Position numbers and translations under genes: made by a program. This document shows, in pieces, positions 45,948-55,159 of a DNA stretch of 64,000 bases (position 1 is the stretch's first letter; every line of letters begins with the position of its first letter). Source of the DNA: Streptomyces alboflavus (GTDB lineage: Bacteria > Actinomycetota > Actinomycetes > Streptomycetales > Streptomycetaceae); contig NZ_JNXT01000043.1 in NCBI RefSeq assembly GCF_000716675.1, positions 1 through 64,000 of the forward strand, given 5' to 3'. The notes beneath the pieces are model-generated. The model had not been told where the DNA came from. It saw only the letters and a program-made list of their open reading frames with translations, and did not search any database.

Positions 45948-46266
45948 TGACGTACTCCCGGTTTCAAGTCGACCCCCGACTTCCTACATCAGCTTGAAGC
46001 CTGCACCATCCCGCTGTCAGTGCATTACGTCACGAATTGGACAGGACTTTCGGCCCGGTGTTTATTCGCGCATCCATGCTGACCTGGGCAATTGCCCCTC
46101 CCTCAGGAGATTGGTCACATCCTGGGGGAGATTGGGTCACGAATGAGTGGAGGGGCCGAAGTGGCCGCCGCGTCCCGGCTCGTGAGACGGGCGGCCACGC
46201 AGGGTGCCGGTCCGGCCGCTTCGGGGCGTCGCTCGGGCCGACCCGCTGCACGCCTCTCGGCGCGGC
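45948..46266. promoter_or_regulatory. Promoter interval with direct repeat GAGATTGGTCAC
   Basis: No supported gene. GAGATTGGTCAC (46107-46118) recurs as GAGATTGGGTCAC (46128-46140), spaced 21 bases apart, i.e. two helical turns. CATTACGTCACGAATTGG near 46023 also contains GTCACGAA, matched at 46136. This should be the upstream region of the minus-strand gene at 45123-45947. Confidence 0.35.
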
Positions 46267-47487
46267 TCAGCTCAGGCGCTCGATGACCATCGCCATGCCC
46301 TGGCCGCCGCCGACGCACATCGTCTCCAGGCCGAACTGCTTGTCGTGGAACTGGAGGCTGTTGATCAGCGTGCCGGTGATGCGGGCGCCGGTCATGCCGA
46401 AGGGGTGGCCGACGGCGATGGCGCCGCCGTTGACGTTCAGCTTCTCCAGCGGGATGCCCAGGTCGCGGTAGGACGGGATGACCTGGGCCGCGAAGGCCTC
46501 GTTGATCTCGACCAGGTCGATGTCGCCGATGCCGAGGCCCGCGCGCTTGAGGGCCTGCTTGCTGGCCTCGACCGGGCCGAGGCCCATGATCTCGGGGGAG
46601 AGGCCGGAGACGCCGGTCGACACGATCCGGGCCAGCGGGGTCAGGCCGAGCTCCCGGGCCTTGGTGTCGCTCATGATCACCAGGGCGGCGGCGCCGTCGT
46701 TCAGCGGACAGCAGTTGCCCGCCGTGACCAGGCCGTCGGGGCGGAACACCGGCTTGAGCCCGGCCACGCCCTCCAGGGTGACGCCCGCGCGCGGCCCGTC
46801 GTCCTTGCTGACGACCGTGCCGTCGGGCGTCGTGACCGGGGTGATCTCCCGCTCCCAGAAGCCGTTCTTCAGGGCCTCCTCGGCGAGGTTCTGGGACCGG
46901 ACGCCGAACTCGTCCATGTCCGCGCGGGTGACGCCCTTCAGGCGGGCCAGGTTCTCGGCGGTCTGGCCCATCGCGATGTACGCGTCCGGGACCAGGCCGT
47001 CCTCGCGCGGGTCGTGCCAGTCGGTGCCGGTTTCCTGGGCGCGGGCCGCGGTGCGGGCCTCGGCCTCGGCGAAGAGGGGGTTGTGGGTGTCGGGCTGGCC
47101 GTCGCTCGTGCCCTTCACCGAGCGGGACACCATCTCCACGCCCGCCGAGATGAAGACGTCGCCCTCGCCCGCCTTGATCGCGTGCAGCGCCATCCGGGAG
47201 GTCTGCAGCGAGGACGAGCAGTAGCGCGTGATCGTGCAGCCGGGGAGGTGGTCCATCCCCATCTGCACGGCCACGATCCGGCCCAGGTTGTGGCCCTGCT
47301 CGCCGCCGGGCAGGCCGCAGCCCAGCATCAGGTCGTCGATGTCCTTCGGGTCGAGCGCGGGCACCTTGGCCAGGGCGGCCTGGACGATCGTGGCGGTCAG
47401 GTCGTCCGGGCGCAGCTCCTTCAGGGAGCCCTTGAAGGCGCGGCCGATGGGGGAGCGGGCAGCGGAGACGATCACGGCTTCGGGCAT
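46267..47487 (-). CDS. Acetyl-CoA C-acyltransferase (thiolase)
   Basis: Thiolytic cleavage of 3-ketoacyl-CoA in fatty-acid oxidation, or the reverse condensation. 406 residues. Nucleophile Cys 90 in TRYCSSSLQ, His in [14 protein letters not shown] (about 360-373), and second Cys in [17 protein letters not shown] near the end. ATG 47487 lies 6 nt after AGGAG; the GTG one codon earlier is too close. Chain-length preference cannot be read from sequence. Confidence 0.95.
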   Translation of the reverse strand: MPEAVIVSAARSPIGRAFKGSLKELRPDDLTATIVQAALAKVPALDPKDIDDLMLGCGLPGGEQGHNLGRIVAVQMGMDHLPGCTITRYCSSSLQTSRMALHAIKAGEGDVFISAGVEMVSRSVKGTSDGQPDTHNPLFAEAEARTAARAQETGTDWHDPREDGLVPDAYIAMGQTAENLARLKGVTRADMDEFGVRSQNLAEEALKNGFWEREITPVTTPDGTVVSKDDGPRAGVTLEGVAGLKPVFRPDGLVTAGNCCPLNDGAAALVIMSDTKARELGLTPLARIVSTGVSGLSPEIMGLGPVEASKQALKRAGLGIGDIDLVEINEAFAAQVIPSYRDLGIPLEKLNVNGGAIAVGHPFGMTGARITGTLINSLQFHDKQFGLETMCVGGGQGMAMVIERLS

Positions 47488-47617
47488 CACGGGCTCCTAC
47501 TGGCGGGGGCGCCCTGGGTCAGGGCAGGACTCCCTGGGAAGTTACCTGCACGTATCGCTGTCGGTCACGGGGCGGGGGCTGTGACGCGGGCCGCATTTCT
47601 AAGCGGGTGCTCAGGTC

Positions 47618-47817
47618 GGCCTCGCGGGGGCGCCCCAGTCCCGCCCCTTCTCCGAAACCGGGGCTGCGCCCCTGGACCCCGCTTATCGGCGCTCCGCGCC
47701 TCGTCCTCAAACGCCGGACGGGCTGAAATCAGCCCGTCCGGCGTTTGAGGAGCGGGGGTCTGGGGGCGGAGCCCCCAGTTTCGGTGAAGGGGTGGGACTG
47801 GGGCGCCCCGCGAAGGC
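47618..47817. repeat. Family B inverted pair (B4), near-perfect palindrome
   Basis: Two family B units head to head. The centre is exact: CCTCAAACGCCGGACGGGCTGA (47705-47726) and its complement (47729-47750) with 2 bases between. Outer parts AAGGGG(C/T)GGGACTGGGGCG recur on both sides with small changes. It fills the gap between the SGNH gene end and the thiolase start; the rest of 47488-47617 shows nothing else. Confidence 0.85.
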
Positions 47818-48831
47818 CTACGGGATCGGCGACGGGTCCGGTTCCTGGATGCGGCGGCGGCGCCTGCGCTTGAGGAGGGCCCAGGGGCCGCGGGGGCCCG
47901 TGGGCATGGCGCCGGTGACCTCGGTGCCGCCCTCGGAGGCGGCTTGCGCGGCCGCCCGGGCGACGGGGAGGAACCCCTCGCGCCGCGACACGTCGGGCCG
48001 CTCCTCCTCGGGCCACAGGCCGAGGGCCGCGCACAGCGTGGGCAGGACGGCCATCGCCGCGGTGGCGTACCCCTCCGCCGAGGGGTGGTAGTTGTCGGGC
48101 CCGAACAGCTCCCGCGGGTTCGCCGCGAACTCGGGCCCGAGCAGGTCGCTGACGGACACCGTCCGTCCCCCCTGCTCCACCACCCCGATCGTCTGCGCGG
48201 CGGCGAGCTGCCGCGAGACCCGCCGCGCCAGCCACCGCAGCGGCTGGTAGACGGGCTCGATGGTGCCGAGGTCGGGACAGGTCCCCACGACCACCTCCGC
48301 CCCGGCGGTCCGCAGCCTGCGCACCGCCGTGGACAGGAACCGCACCGACCGGGTCGCGGGCATCCGGTGGGTGACGTCGTTCGCCCCGATCATCACCACG
48401 CACACATCGGGCACCCAGCCCGTCTCGTCGGACAGGACCAACGACACCTGTCGCTCCAGGTCGTCGGACTGCGCCCCGGGCTGCGCCACCACCCGCACGT
48501 CCACCGGCCGCTCCGCCACCGCGGCGAGGCCGGAGGCGAGCAGCGCCGCCGGGGTCTGCTGCGCCCGGCGCACGCCCTGCCCCGCGGCGGTGGAGTCGCC
48601 GAGCATGGCGAACCGCAGCGGCTCCCCGCACTCGGACCGCTGGGCGAACGCCGCCCCGTACCGCCCGTTCGCCCGCGGCGGCGCCCCGTACCCGCCGTTG
48701 CCCACCGATCGCTTGGCCAGCTGCACCTCGGCGAGGACGATCCCGACCGTGGCCGCGCCGAGCAGCCCGATGCCTCCGCCGCCGTACGCCGCGCCCGCGG
48801 CGATGCGCCGCGCCACCCTCGCCCTCGACAT
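47818..48831 (-). CDS. SGNH/GDSL-family hydrolase, membrane-anchored or secreted
   Basis: 337 residues. Basic N-terminus and a hydrophobic segment (about 12-36), then the SGNH domain: GDSTAAGQG (Ser near 80), MIGANDV (Asn near 148), and DNYHPSAEGY (Asp/His near 250). A basic tail with a run of seven Arg-type residues (RRRRRR) ends the protein. Typical of Streptomyces SGNH proteins near cbs. Substrate unknown. Divergent from cbs. Confidence 0.87.
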   Translation of the reverse strand: MSRARVARRIAAGAAYGGGGIGLLGAATVGIVLAEVQLAKRSVGNGGYGAPPRANGRYGAAFAQRSECGEPLRFAMLGDSTAAGQGVRRAQQTPAALLASGLAAVAERPVDVRVVAQPGAQSDDLERQVSLVLSDETGWVPDVCVVMIGANDVTHRMPATRSVRFLSTAVRRLRTAGAEVVVGTCPDLGTIEPVYQPLRWLARRVSRQLAAAQTIGVVEQGGRTVSVSDLLGPEFAANPRELFGPDNYHPSAEGYATAAMAVLPTLCAALGLWPEEERPDVSRREGFLPVARAAAQAASEGGTEVTGAMPTGPRGPWALLKRRRRRRIQEPDPSPIP

Positions 48832-49098
48832 GCTCCGCCGTCACCTCAGTCCAGTCGTGTGGAGCCCATTTCGTCCCGTACATCCAGTCATTGCCCCGTC
48901 GGGCAGGTCGGCCAATCGCGAGCGGAGGTGAACGGGGGAGTCTGAGCCGTAGGCTGGCGGCACCGAAAACCTCGTGCGGCGTCCTCGGGCGCGGGCCGGT
49001 GGGGGCCGCGCGACACCTGCGGCCCGCGCGCGGCTCGTCCGTCCCCGTGGGCGGCCACGACATCGCAGCCCGGATACCCCGGAAAAACGGAGACCACG

Positions 49099-50490
49099 GT
49101 GCATTTCCACGACTCGATGATCAGCCTCGTCGGCAACACCCCGCTGGTGCGGCTCAACAACGTGACCGCGGGCCTCAAGGCAACGGTCCTCGCCAAGGTC
49201 GAGTACTTCAACCCCGGCGGCTCCGTGAAGGACCGCATCGCGCTGCGCATGATCGAGGCGGCGGAGGCCAGTGGCGAGCTGCGCCCCGGCGGCACGATCG
49301 TCGAGCCGACCAGCGGCAACACGGGTGTCGGCCTGGCCATCGTGGCCCAGCAGAAGGGCTACAAGTGCGTCTTCGTGTGCCCGGACAAGGTGTCGACCGA
49401 CAAGATCAACGTGCTGCGCGCGTACGGCGCCGAGGTGGTCGTCTGCCCGACCGCCGTCGACCCCGAGCACCCGGACTCGTACTACAACGTCTCCGACCGC
49501 CTCGTACGCGAGATCCCCGACGCCTGGAAGCCGGACCAGTACTCCAACCCGAACAACCCTCTCTCGCACTATCACTCCACCGGCCCCGAGCTGTGGGAGC
49601 AGACGGAGGGGAAGATCACCCACTTTGTGACCGGCATCGGCACGGGCGGCACGATCTCCGGCACCGGCGGATATCTGAAGGAGATCTCCGGCGGCAAGGT
49701 CAAGGTCGTCGGCGCCGACCCCGAGGGCTCGGTGTACTCCGGCGGGTCCGGGCGGCCCTACCTCGTCGAGGGCGTCGGTGAGGACTTCTGGCCGACGGCC
49801 TACGACCGGAACGTCACCGACGACATCGTCGCGGTGTCCGACAAGGACTCCTTCCAGATGACGCGGCGCCTCGCCAAGGAGGAGGGCCTGCTCGTCGGCG
49901 GCTCCTGCGGCATGGCGGTCGTCGCCGCGCTGCGCGTCGCGGAGGGCCTCGGCCCGGACGACGTCGTGGTCGTGCTGCTTCCCGACAGCGGGCGCGGCTA
50001 CATGAGCAAGATCTTCAGCGACGAGTGGATGAACGACTACGGCTTCCTGGAGGAGGCCGGCGACCAGCCGCGCGTCGGCGACGTGCTGCGCCGCAAGGAG
50101 GGCGGCGAGCTGCCCTCCCTCGTCCACATGCACCCCGAGGAGACCGTCGGCGAGGCCATCGAGGTGCTGCGCGAGTACGGCGTCTCGCAGATGCCGATCG
50201 TCAAGCCCGGCGCGGGCCACCCGGACGTGATGGCCGCCGAGGTCATCGGGTCCGTCGTCGAGCGTGAGCTGCTCGACGCGCTGTTCGCCCAGCGGGCCTC
50301 GCTCGGCGACCCGCTGGAGAAGCACATGTCCGACCCGCTGCCGCAGGTCGGCTCGGGTGAGCCCGTCGCCGACCTGATGTCGGTCCTCGGCTCCGCCGAC
50401 GCCGCCATCGTCCTCGTCGAGGGCAAGCCGACCGGTGTGGTGAGCCGTCAGGACCTGCTCGCGTTCCTCGCGGAGCAGCAGGGCTCGTAG
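49099..50490 (+). CDS. cbs: Cystathionine beta-synthase
   Basis: PLP enzyme joining serine and homocysteine to cystathionine in the transsulfuration route. 463 residues. PLP Lys 44 in PGGSVKDR, phosphate loop TSGNTG (71-76), and GIGTGGTISGTG. Two C-terminal CBS domains (about 330-460) could bind an adenosine ligand such as SAM. The GTG start at 49099 follows GGAG 6 nt upstream. Alone, with a 267-base divergent upstream region. Confidence 0.95.
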   Translation: MHFHDSMISLVGNTPLVRLNNVTAGLKATVLAKVEYFNPGGSVKDRIALRMIEAAEASGELRPGGTIVEPTSGNTGVGLAIVAQQKGYKCVFVCPDKVSTDKINVLRAYGAEVVVCPTAVDPEHPDSYYNVSDRLVREIPDAWKPDQYSNPNNPLSHYHSTGPELWEQTEGKITHFVTGIGTGGTISGTGGYLKEISGGKVKVVGADPEGSVYSGGSGRPYLVEGVGEDFWPTAYDRNVTDDIVAVSDKDSFQMTRRLAKEEGLLVGGSCGMAVVAALRVAEGLGPDDVVVVLLPDSGRGYMSKIFSDEWMNDYGFLEEAGDQPRVGDVLRRKEGGELPSLVHMHPEETVGEAIEVLREYGVSQMPIVKPGAGHPDVMAAEVIGSVVERELLDALFAQRASLGDPLEKHMSDPLPQVGSGEPVADLMSVLGSADAAIVLVEGKPTGVVSRQDLLAFLAEQQGS

Positions 50491-50800
50491 GCGGTTCCCC
50501 GGGGCGGGCGCGGTCGGCCGCACGGCTGCCGTGTCCGCAACCGGGCGGCGGGCGGCGGAACTTCGCGGAAGCGGTACGAAGGCGACACGTCCGCGCAGCA
50601 CCCGCTTAACACGCGTACGGCACCTTGGTGGGTGTCGGCGTCAGGACTTCCGGAGCGGCTCCCAGACCTCCAGCGGCGCCCGGACGCGGGGCCCGGTTCT
50701 GACCCGGCCCGCGTCCCTCGCGGGGACCGCCGTCGTCCCGTCCTCCGGGCCCGCCCGGAGGGTGCGGCGGTCCCCGCGCCACCCGCGTCTTCGCGCAGGT
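50491..50800. other. Intergenic interval, no feature seen
   Basis: 310 bases between cbs and the convergent membrane-protein gene. I see no gene, strong hairpin or repeat; longest open frames lack ribosome sites. Confidence 0.5.
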
Positions 50801-51226
50801 CTAGTCCGACCACTCCGACTTGCGGCCGCGGCGGAGCGCCGACAGCAGGCCCGTCCCCCGGGCCGCGTGCACCGCGTTGACGCCCACGATGCCGAACCAG
50901 GTCACGAACAGGCCGGGCAGGTCCGCGTTGACCACGCCGATCGCGGAGAGCGGGATGGCGAGGATCAGGGAGACCACGCCGAAGCCGAAGCGCTCGCCCC
51001 AGGAGTCGACCCCGCTCGCGGGGTTGCGCGCGCCCCGGGCCACGATCATCTGCTGCTCGGCCAGGTGCCTGCGCATCTGGCGGTCGATCGTGCTGTCGAG
51101 GCGCTTCTCGACCTTTTCGAGGAACGAGTCGACGAGCGCGGACTCGTACTCTTCGCCGAGGTCCTTGCGCGCGTGCAAGGCGGCGTCGAGTTCCTTCTTG
51201 AGTTCGGCGTCACGTGGGGCTTCCAT
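50801..51226 (-). CDS. Small integral membrane protein
   Basis: 141 residues. The N-terminal 70 residues are charged and helical (ESALVDSFLEKVEKRLDSTI), then two hydrophobic segments (about 82-102 and 106-124) and a basic tail (LLSALRRGRKSEW). ATG 51226 is chosen by conservation; there is no clear ribosome site. Pattern common among Streptomyces proteins of unknown function. Confidence 0.78.
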   Translation of the reverse strand: MEAPRDAELKKELDAALHARKDLGEEYESALVDSFLEKVEKRLDSTIDRQMRRHLAEQQMIVARGARNPASGVDSWGERFGFGVVSLILAIPLSAIGVVNADLPGLFVTWFGIVGVNAVHAARGTGLLSALRRGRKSEWSD

Positions 51227-51312
51227 AGCCCATACGGTACGCAGAGTCCGCCGCCCTGACAGTGGGGGTAGCCCCCCATTCGACCCTGGGCCAGGCCCTA
51301 GGGGGTCCCAGG

Positions 51313-52041
51313 TCAGGGCAGCACGCGCACCAGGCCGGAGTCGAGGTCGTAGCGGGCGGCGACGATCGTGGCGGGCCGGAACGCGGTGTCCGCGCGCAGC
51401 GCGTCCCGCATGCGCCGGGCGTGCGCGGCCACGGTGTGGTCCACCCAGTCGCCGGGCTCGTCCCGGCAGGCCCACGCGGACGGGCCGATGCCCTCGACGA
51501 GCCGGGCGAGGTGCCCCGGCACCTGCTTGCCGGTGCGCAGCTGCTCTATCGTCGCCGCCACCGCCCCGCACCGCTCGTGCCCGAGGACGAGCAGCAGCGG
51601 TATGCGCAGCTCCGCCACCCCGTACTGGAGGGAGCCGAGCACCGCCTCGTCCAGGACCTCGCCCGCCGTGCGGATGACCAGCAGGTCGCCGAGCCCCTGG
51701 TCGAAGATCAGTTCCGGCGGCACCCGGGAGTCGACGCAGGACAGGACCGTCGCGAACGGATGCTGCTCGTGGGCGACCTCCAGGCGCCGCGCCCGGTCCT
51801 CATGCGGGTGGAGCGAGCGGATCCTCGCCCAGCGCCGGTTCCCTTCGAGGAGGGTCGCGAGGGCCTTCTGGGCAGTGCCGGGGCGGGCGCGGTCCACGGC
51901 CGGGCGGGCGGGGGCCGGCGCGGCGGAGGCCACGGCGGTGGCGGAGGTGAGCACGGTGGCGGCCGTCGCGGTCAGGAAGGCCCGGCGGTTGGCCGGGGAT
52001 CTGCGGGCGACGGCGGGGGGTATGGGCGGGGTGGTGGGCAT
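51313..52041 (-). CDS. Beta-class carbonic anhydrase, Tat-exported
   Basis: Zinc enzyme interconverting CO2 and bicarbonate, 242 residues. Twin-arginine signal NRRAFLTAT (18-26) with hydrophobic core to about 41. Zinc ligands Cys 102 in SCVDSRVPPE, His 155 and Cys 158 in GHERCGA, and the Asp 104/Arg 106 pair are intact. Export of a beta-carbonic anhydrase through Tat places it outside the membrane, as in some actinomycetes. Confidence 0.9.
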   Translation of the reverse strand: MPTTPPIPPAVARRSPANRRAFLTATAATVLTSATAVASAAPAPARPAVDRARPGTAQKALATLLEGNRRWARIRSLHPHEDRARRLEVAHEQHPFATVLSCVDSRVPPELIFDQGLGDLLVIRTAGEVLDEAVLGSLQYGVAELRIPLLLVLGHERCGAVAATIEQLRTGKQVPGHLARLVEGIGPSAWACRDEPGDWVDHTVAAHARRMRDALRADTAFRPATIVAARYDLDSGLVRVLP

Positions 52042-52318
52042 GACGCGTCCTTCGGGGTCCGGGGCGGCCCGCCCGGGTGCGGGCGGGGGCGTGCGGCGGT
52101 TCAGGCTACGCAGCGCCCCCGAGGCATCAACTGCCCTTGATTCGGGCTTTGTTGATTTCGCGTCAGATCATGACGCGCGCGATACCGGCTCTTGAACCGG
52201 CGCCGGAGTCCCGTGCAGCGTCCGCTCCGGGATGTGTGCCGTGTTCCGGCGCGCCACGGCCCAGTACAGGAGCGCCGGGACCGCGAGCCCCACCATCCAG
52301 GAGATGTCCGCGCCCGCC

Positions 52319-52360
52319 ATGGGGGTCCCCCCCTGCTCCTTCAGAGCCCGGGGGAGGGTC
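52319..52360 (+). repeat. Family A palindromic element (A3) inside permease gene
   Basis: ATGGGGGTCCCCCCCTGCTC, loop TTC, AGAGCCCGGGGGAGG. Lies between permease fragments 2 and 3. Confidence 0.75.
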
Positions 52361-52622
52361 CACCAGCGGGCCGGTGTAGAAGTGCGTGACGAGGAAGGGG
52401 AGCTGGGCGAGGAGGCCGACGCCGTAGACGGTGAGGGCGTCCCAGCGCCACGCGCCGTAGCGGCCGCGGGGGTCCGACAGGGCCGGGATGTCGTAGCGCT
52501 CCTTGGAGATCAGGTAGTAGTCGACCAGACCGGTGCCGCCGAGCCCCACGACGTACTCGACCTGGTCGCCCATGAACGCCCCGCCGGCGCTCGCCGCCAC
52601 CAGGACCCCGAACGTCATCGAC

Positions 52623-52658
52623 CTCCCCCAAGCTCTTAATGAGCAGGGGGACCCCCAT
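52623..52658 (-). repeat. Family A palindromic element (A4) inside permease gene
   Basis: On the minus strand: ATGGGGGTCCCCCTGCTC, loop ATTA, AGAGCTTGGGGGAGG. Lies between permease fragments 1 and 2. Same orientation relative to the gene as would give a +1 shift; A3 is in the opposite orientation. Confidence 0.75.
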
Positions 52659-53557
52659 CGCGCCGAGCGCCGAGCCGGACAGCGTCCACCAGAACGTGGC
52701 CCGCCCCGACGTCGTCCTCGGCAGATAGCGCGAGTAGTCCGCGACGTACGGCCCGAACGCCAGCTGCCAGGACGCGGACAGGGAGACCGCGAGCAGGAAC
52801 ATCGGCAGGTCGAAGTGGGCGTCGGAGAGGAGCGCGGAGAGGTCGACGCGGTCCAGGAGGCGGATGCCGAGGTAGAGGAACGCGAGCGCGCAGATCACGC
52901 TGGCCACCCGGCCGAGCGCGTGGATCACGCGGTAGCCGACCGCCGCCATCACGGCCGTGACCGCCGCGAACAGCACGATGCCGGTGGTGTCGTCCGTGTG
53001 CGTCAGCTCCGCCGTGGCCTGCCCCGCGAGCACGCTGCCGCTCGCGAAGAAGCCCACGTACATGAGGATGACGAGCAGCAGCGGCACGACGGCGCCGCGC
53101 ACCCCGAACTGCGCCCGGGACTGGATCATCTGCGGCAGCCCCAGCTTCGGGCCCTGCGCCGAGTGCAGTGCCATCACCGCGCCGCCCAGGACGTTGCCGA
53201 GCAGCAGGCCGACGACCGGCCACACCACGTCCCCGCCGAACACGACGGCGAGCGCTCCCGTGACCACGGCCGTGATCTGGAGGTTCGCGCCGAGCCAGAG
53301 CGTGAACTGGCTGAACGCCGTGCCGTGCCGCTCCGCGTCGGGGACGACGTCGATGGAGCGGCGCTCCACCAGGGAATCTGCCATGGCCTGCCCCTGCTTC
53401 CGCGTCTTCGTGCTGCCTGAGTGAGTCGCTTGCCCGGCTGTATATCGTCATGCAGAGTTCTCGGTACCTGAATAGGTTGTCAATGGTCTGGCGTGAATCA
53501 CTGGCGACGAGCGCTCGACGGGCGAGATCCGCAGTCCGGTTTGAGGAGGAAATGCGC

Positions 53558-55159
53558 GTGATGCCGTCTCACATCACGGACGACGCGGCCGACGCGCCGG
53601 TCGTCGTCCTCGACGGGCTCGGCCTGCCCGTCGCCGACGTCGTCCGCCTCGCCGACCGCGCCGCCCGGCCCGTCGCGGGCACCGACGCCCTGAAGCGCGT
53701 CGAGGAGTCCTGGCACGCGGCCCGCCGGATCGCCTCCTGGGGCCGCGTGTACGGCCGCTCCACCGGCGTCGGCGCCAACCGCACCGAGGACGTCCCCACC
53801 GAGGCCGCCGCTGACCACGGCCTGCGCCTGCTGCGCTCCCACGCGGGCGCCATCGGCGCCGAACTGCCCGCCCGCGAGGTCCGCGCCATGCTCGCCGTGC
53901 GCGCCAACCAGCTCCTCGCGGGCGGCGCCGGACTGCGCCCGAGCGTCGTGACCGCGCTCTGCGAGGCCCTGGAGACCGGGGCGTACCCGGTGGTGAACGA
54001 GTTCGGCTCCGTCGGCACCGGCGACATCGCCGCCCTCTCCCAGATGGGCCTCGCCCTCGCCGGCGAACACCCCTGGCAGGGCGCCGCCCCCCGCCCCCAG
54101 CCCCTGGACAACAACGACGCGCTCGCCCTGATCAGCAGCAACGCCCTCACCCTCGGCCAGTCCGCCCTCGCCCTGCACGAACTGCGCGGCCTGCTCGGCG
54201 CGACCCAGGTGGTGGCGGGCCTCTCCCTGCTCGCGGTCGACGGCTCCTACGAGGCGTACGCGCTGCCCGTCCACGAGGCGCGGCGGCACCCCGGCTCCTA
54301 CGCCGTCGCCGGGCGCATGCGCCGTCTGCTCGGCGCCGCCGACCGCCCGACACCGCCGCTCGGCCGGATCCAGGACCCGTACGGATTCCGCTGCGTCCCG
54401 CAGATCCACGGGCCCGCGCACGACGCCGCCGACGCCCTGGAGAACGTCCTGACGGTGGAGATCAACGCGGCCGCCGAGAACCCCCTGATCTCACCCGCGG
54501 ACCTGGCCGCCTACCACCACGGCGGCTTCTACATGGCCCAACTCGCCCTGGCCCTCGACCACTTCAGGCTCGCGGTGACCCAGGCGGCGCGCCTGTCCAG
54601 CTCCCGCCTCTCCACCCTCAACGAACCGGCGTACACCCGCCTGCGCCCCTTCCTCGCCGACGCGGAGCCCGCCTCGTCCGGGGTGATGATCCTGGAGTAC
54701 GCGGCGGGCGCCGCCCTCGGCGACCTGCGGGCGTTTTCCGCCCCCGCCTCGCTCGGCCACGCCGTCCTCTCCCGGGGCGTCGAGGAGCAGGCCAGCTTCG
54801 CCTCCCTCGCGGCGCGCCAGACGCTGCGCGCGTGCGGCGCCTACCGGCTCGTGGTCGGGTGCGAACTGGTCGCCGCCGTACGGGCGTTGCGCCAGCGCGA
54901 GCTGCGCCTTGAGCCCGGGCTCCCGGTGGCCCGGGCGTACGAACTCGCCGCCGAGGTCCTTGAGCAGGACACCGCGGACCGCCCGCTGACGGATGATGTG
55001 ACGGCGGCGGCCGCCCTCCTCGACCGGTTCACGGAGCTGTGGGAGCACCTGGGCACGGGAGGCATCGGGGAATCCGGGGACTCCGGGGACTCCGCGGACG
55101 TCGAGGCCGCGGCCGACGACGAGGGGATCACGTTGACAGAGCGACGAGGTACGGCATGA
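53558..55159 (+). CDS. Histidine/aromatic ammonia-lyase-like protein lacking the MIO triad
   Basis: 533-residue member of the HAL/PAL/TAL fold. Family landmarks are present: VYGRSTGVGANRT (64-76, with loop Tyr 65), NQLL, and QIHGPAHDA. But the cofactor-forming GSVGASGDLAPL reads GSVGTGDIAAL (150-160): one residue is deleted and the Ala-Ser-Gly that makes the MIO group is gone. Classic deamination is therefore unlikely. It is divergent from the broken NCS1 permease and overlaps the RpiR gene (ATGA). Start: GTG 53558 sits 8 nt after GAGGAGG; ATG 53561 is also possible. Confidence 0.8.
   Translation: MMPSHITDDAADAPVVVLDGLGLPVADVVRLADRAARPVAGTDALKRVEESWHAARRIASWGRVYGRSTGVGANRTEDVPTEAAADHGLRLLRSHAGAIGAELPAREVRAMLAVRANQLLAGGAGLRPSVVTALCEALETGAYPVVNEFGSVGTGDIAALSQMGLALAGEHPWQGAAPRPQPLDNNDALALISSNALTLGQSALALHELRGLLGATQVVAGLSLLAVDGSYEAYALPVHEARRHPGSYAVAGRMRRLLGAADRPTPPLGRIQDPYGFRCVPQIHGPAHDAADALENVLTVEINAAAENPLISPADLAAYHHGGFYMAQLALALDHFRLAVTQAARLSSSRLSTLNEPAYTRLRPFLADAEPASSGVMILEYAAGAALGDLRAFSAPASLGHAVLSRGVEEQASFASLAARQTLRACGAYRLVVGCELVAAVRALRQRELRLEPGLPVARAYELAAEVLEQDTADRPLTDDVTAAAALLDRFTELWEHLGTGGIGESGDSGDSADVEAAADDEGITLTERRGTA

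Larger units (their letters stand above)
52168..53384 (-). pseudogene. NCS1 cytosine/purine-type permease, broken by two repeat insertions
   Basis: Nucleobase/hydantoin importer family. Fragment 1 (53384 to about 52659) holds the conserved N-terminal 240 residues (FTLWLGANLQI, then YVADYSRYLPRTTSG). Family A copy A4 (52623-52658) follows and shifts the frame. Fragment 2 (about 52618-52361) reads MTFGVLVAASAGG and TGLVDYYLI. Copy A3 (52319-52360) shifts it again. Fragment 3 (to TGA 52168-52170) reads ADISWMVGLAVPALLYWAV. First-base phases are 2, 1 and 0 modulo 3, so all three frames are used in turn. Without correction translation ends early, at 52341. Confidence 0.85.

Noticed and set aside
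46143..46286. Plus-strand frame starting [13 protein letters not shown]
   Set aside because: Runs into the 3' end of the thiolase gene, lacks a ribosome site and has shadow-like Arg/Ala composition.
52341..53384. Taking the 347-residue permease frame as a complete gene
   Set aside because: The last ~105 residues are out of frame; the missing helices are readable in the next two frames beyond the repeat insertions.
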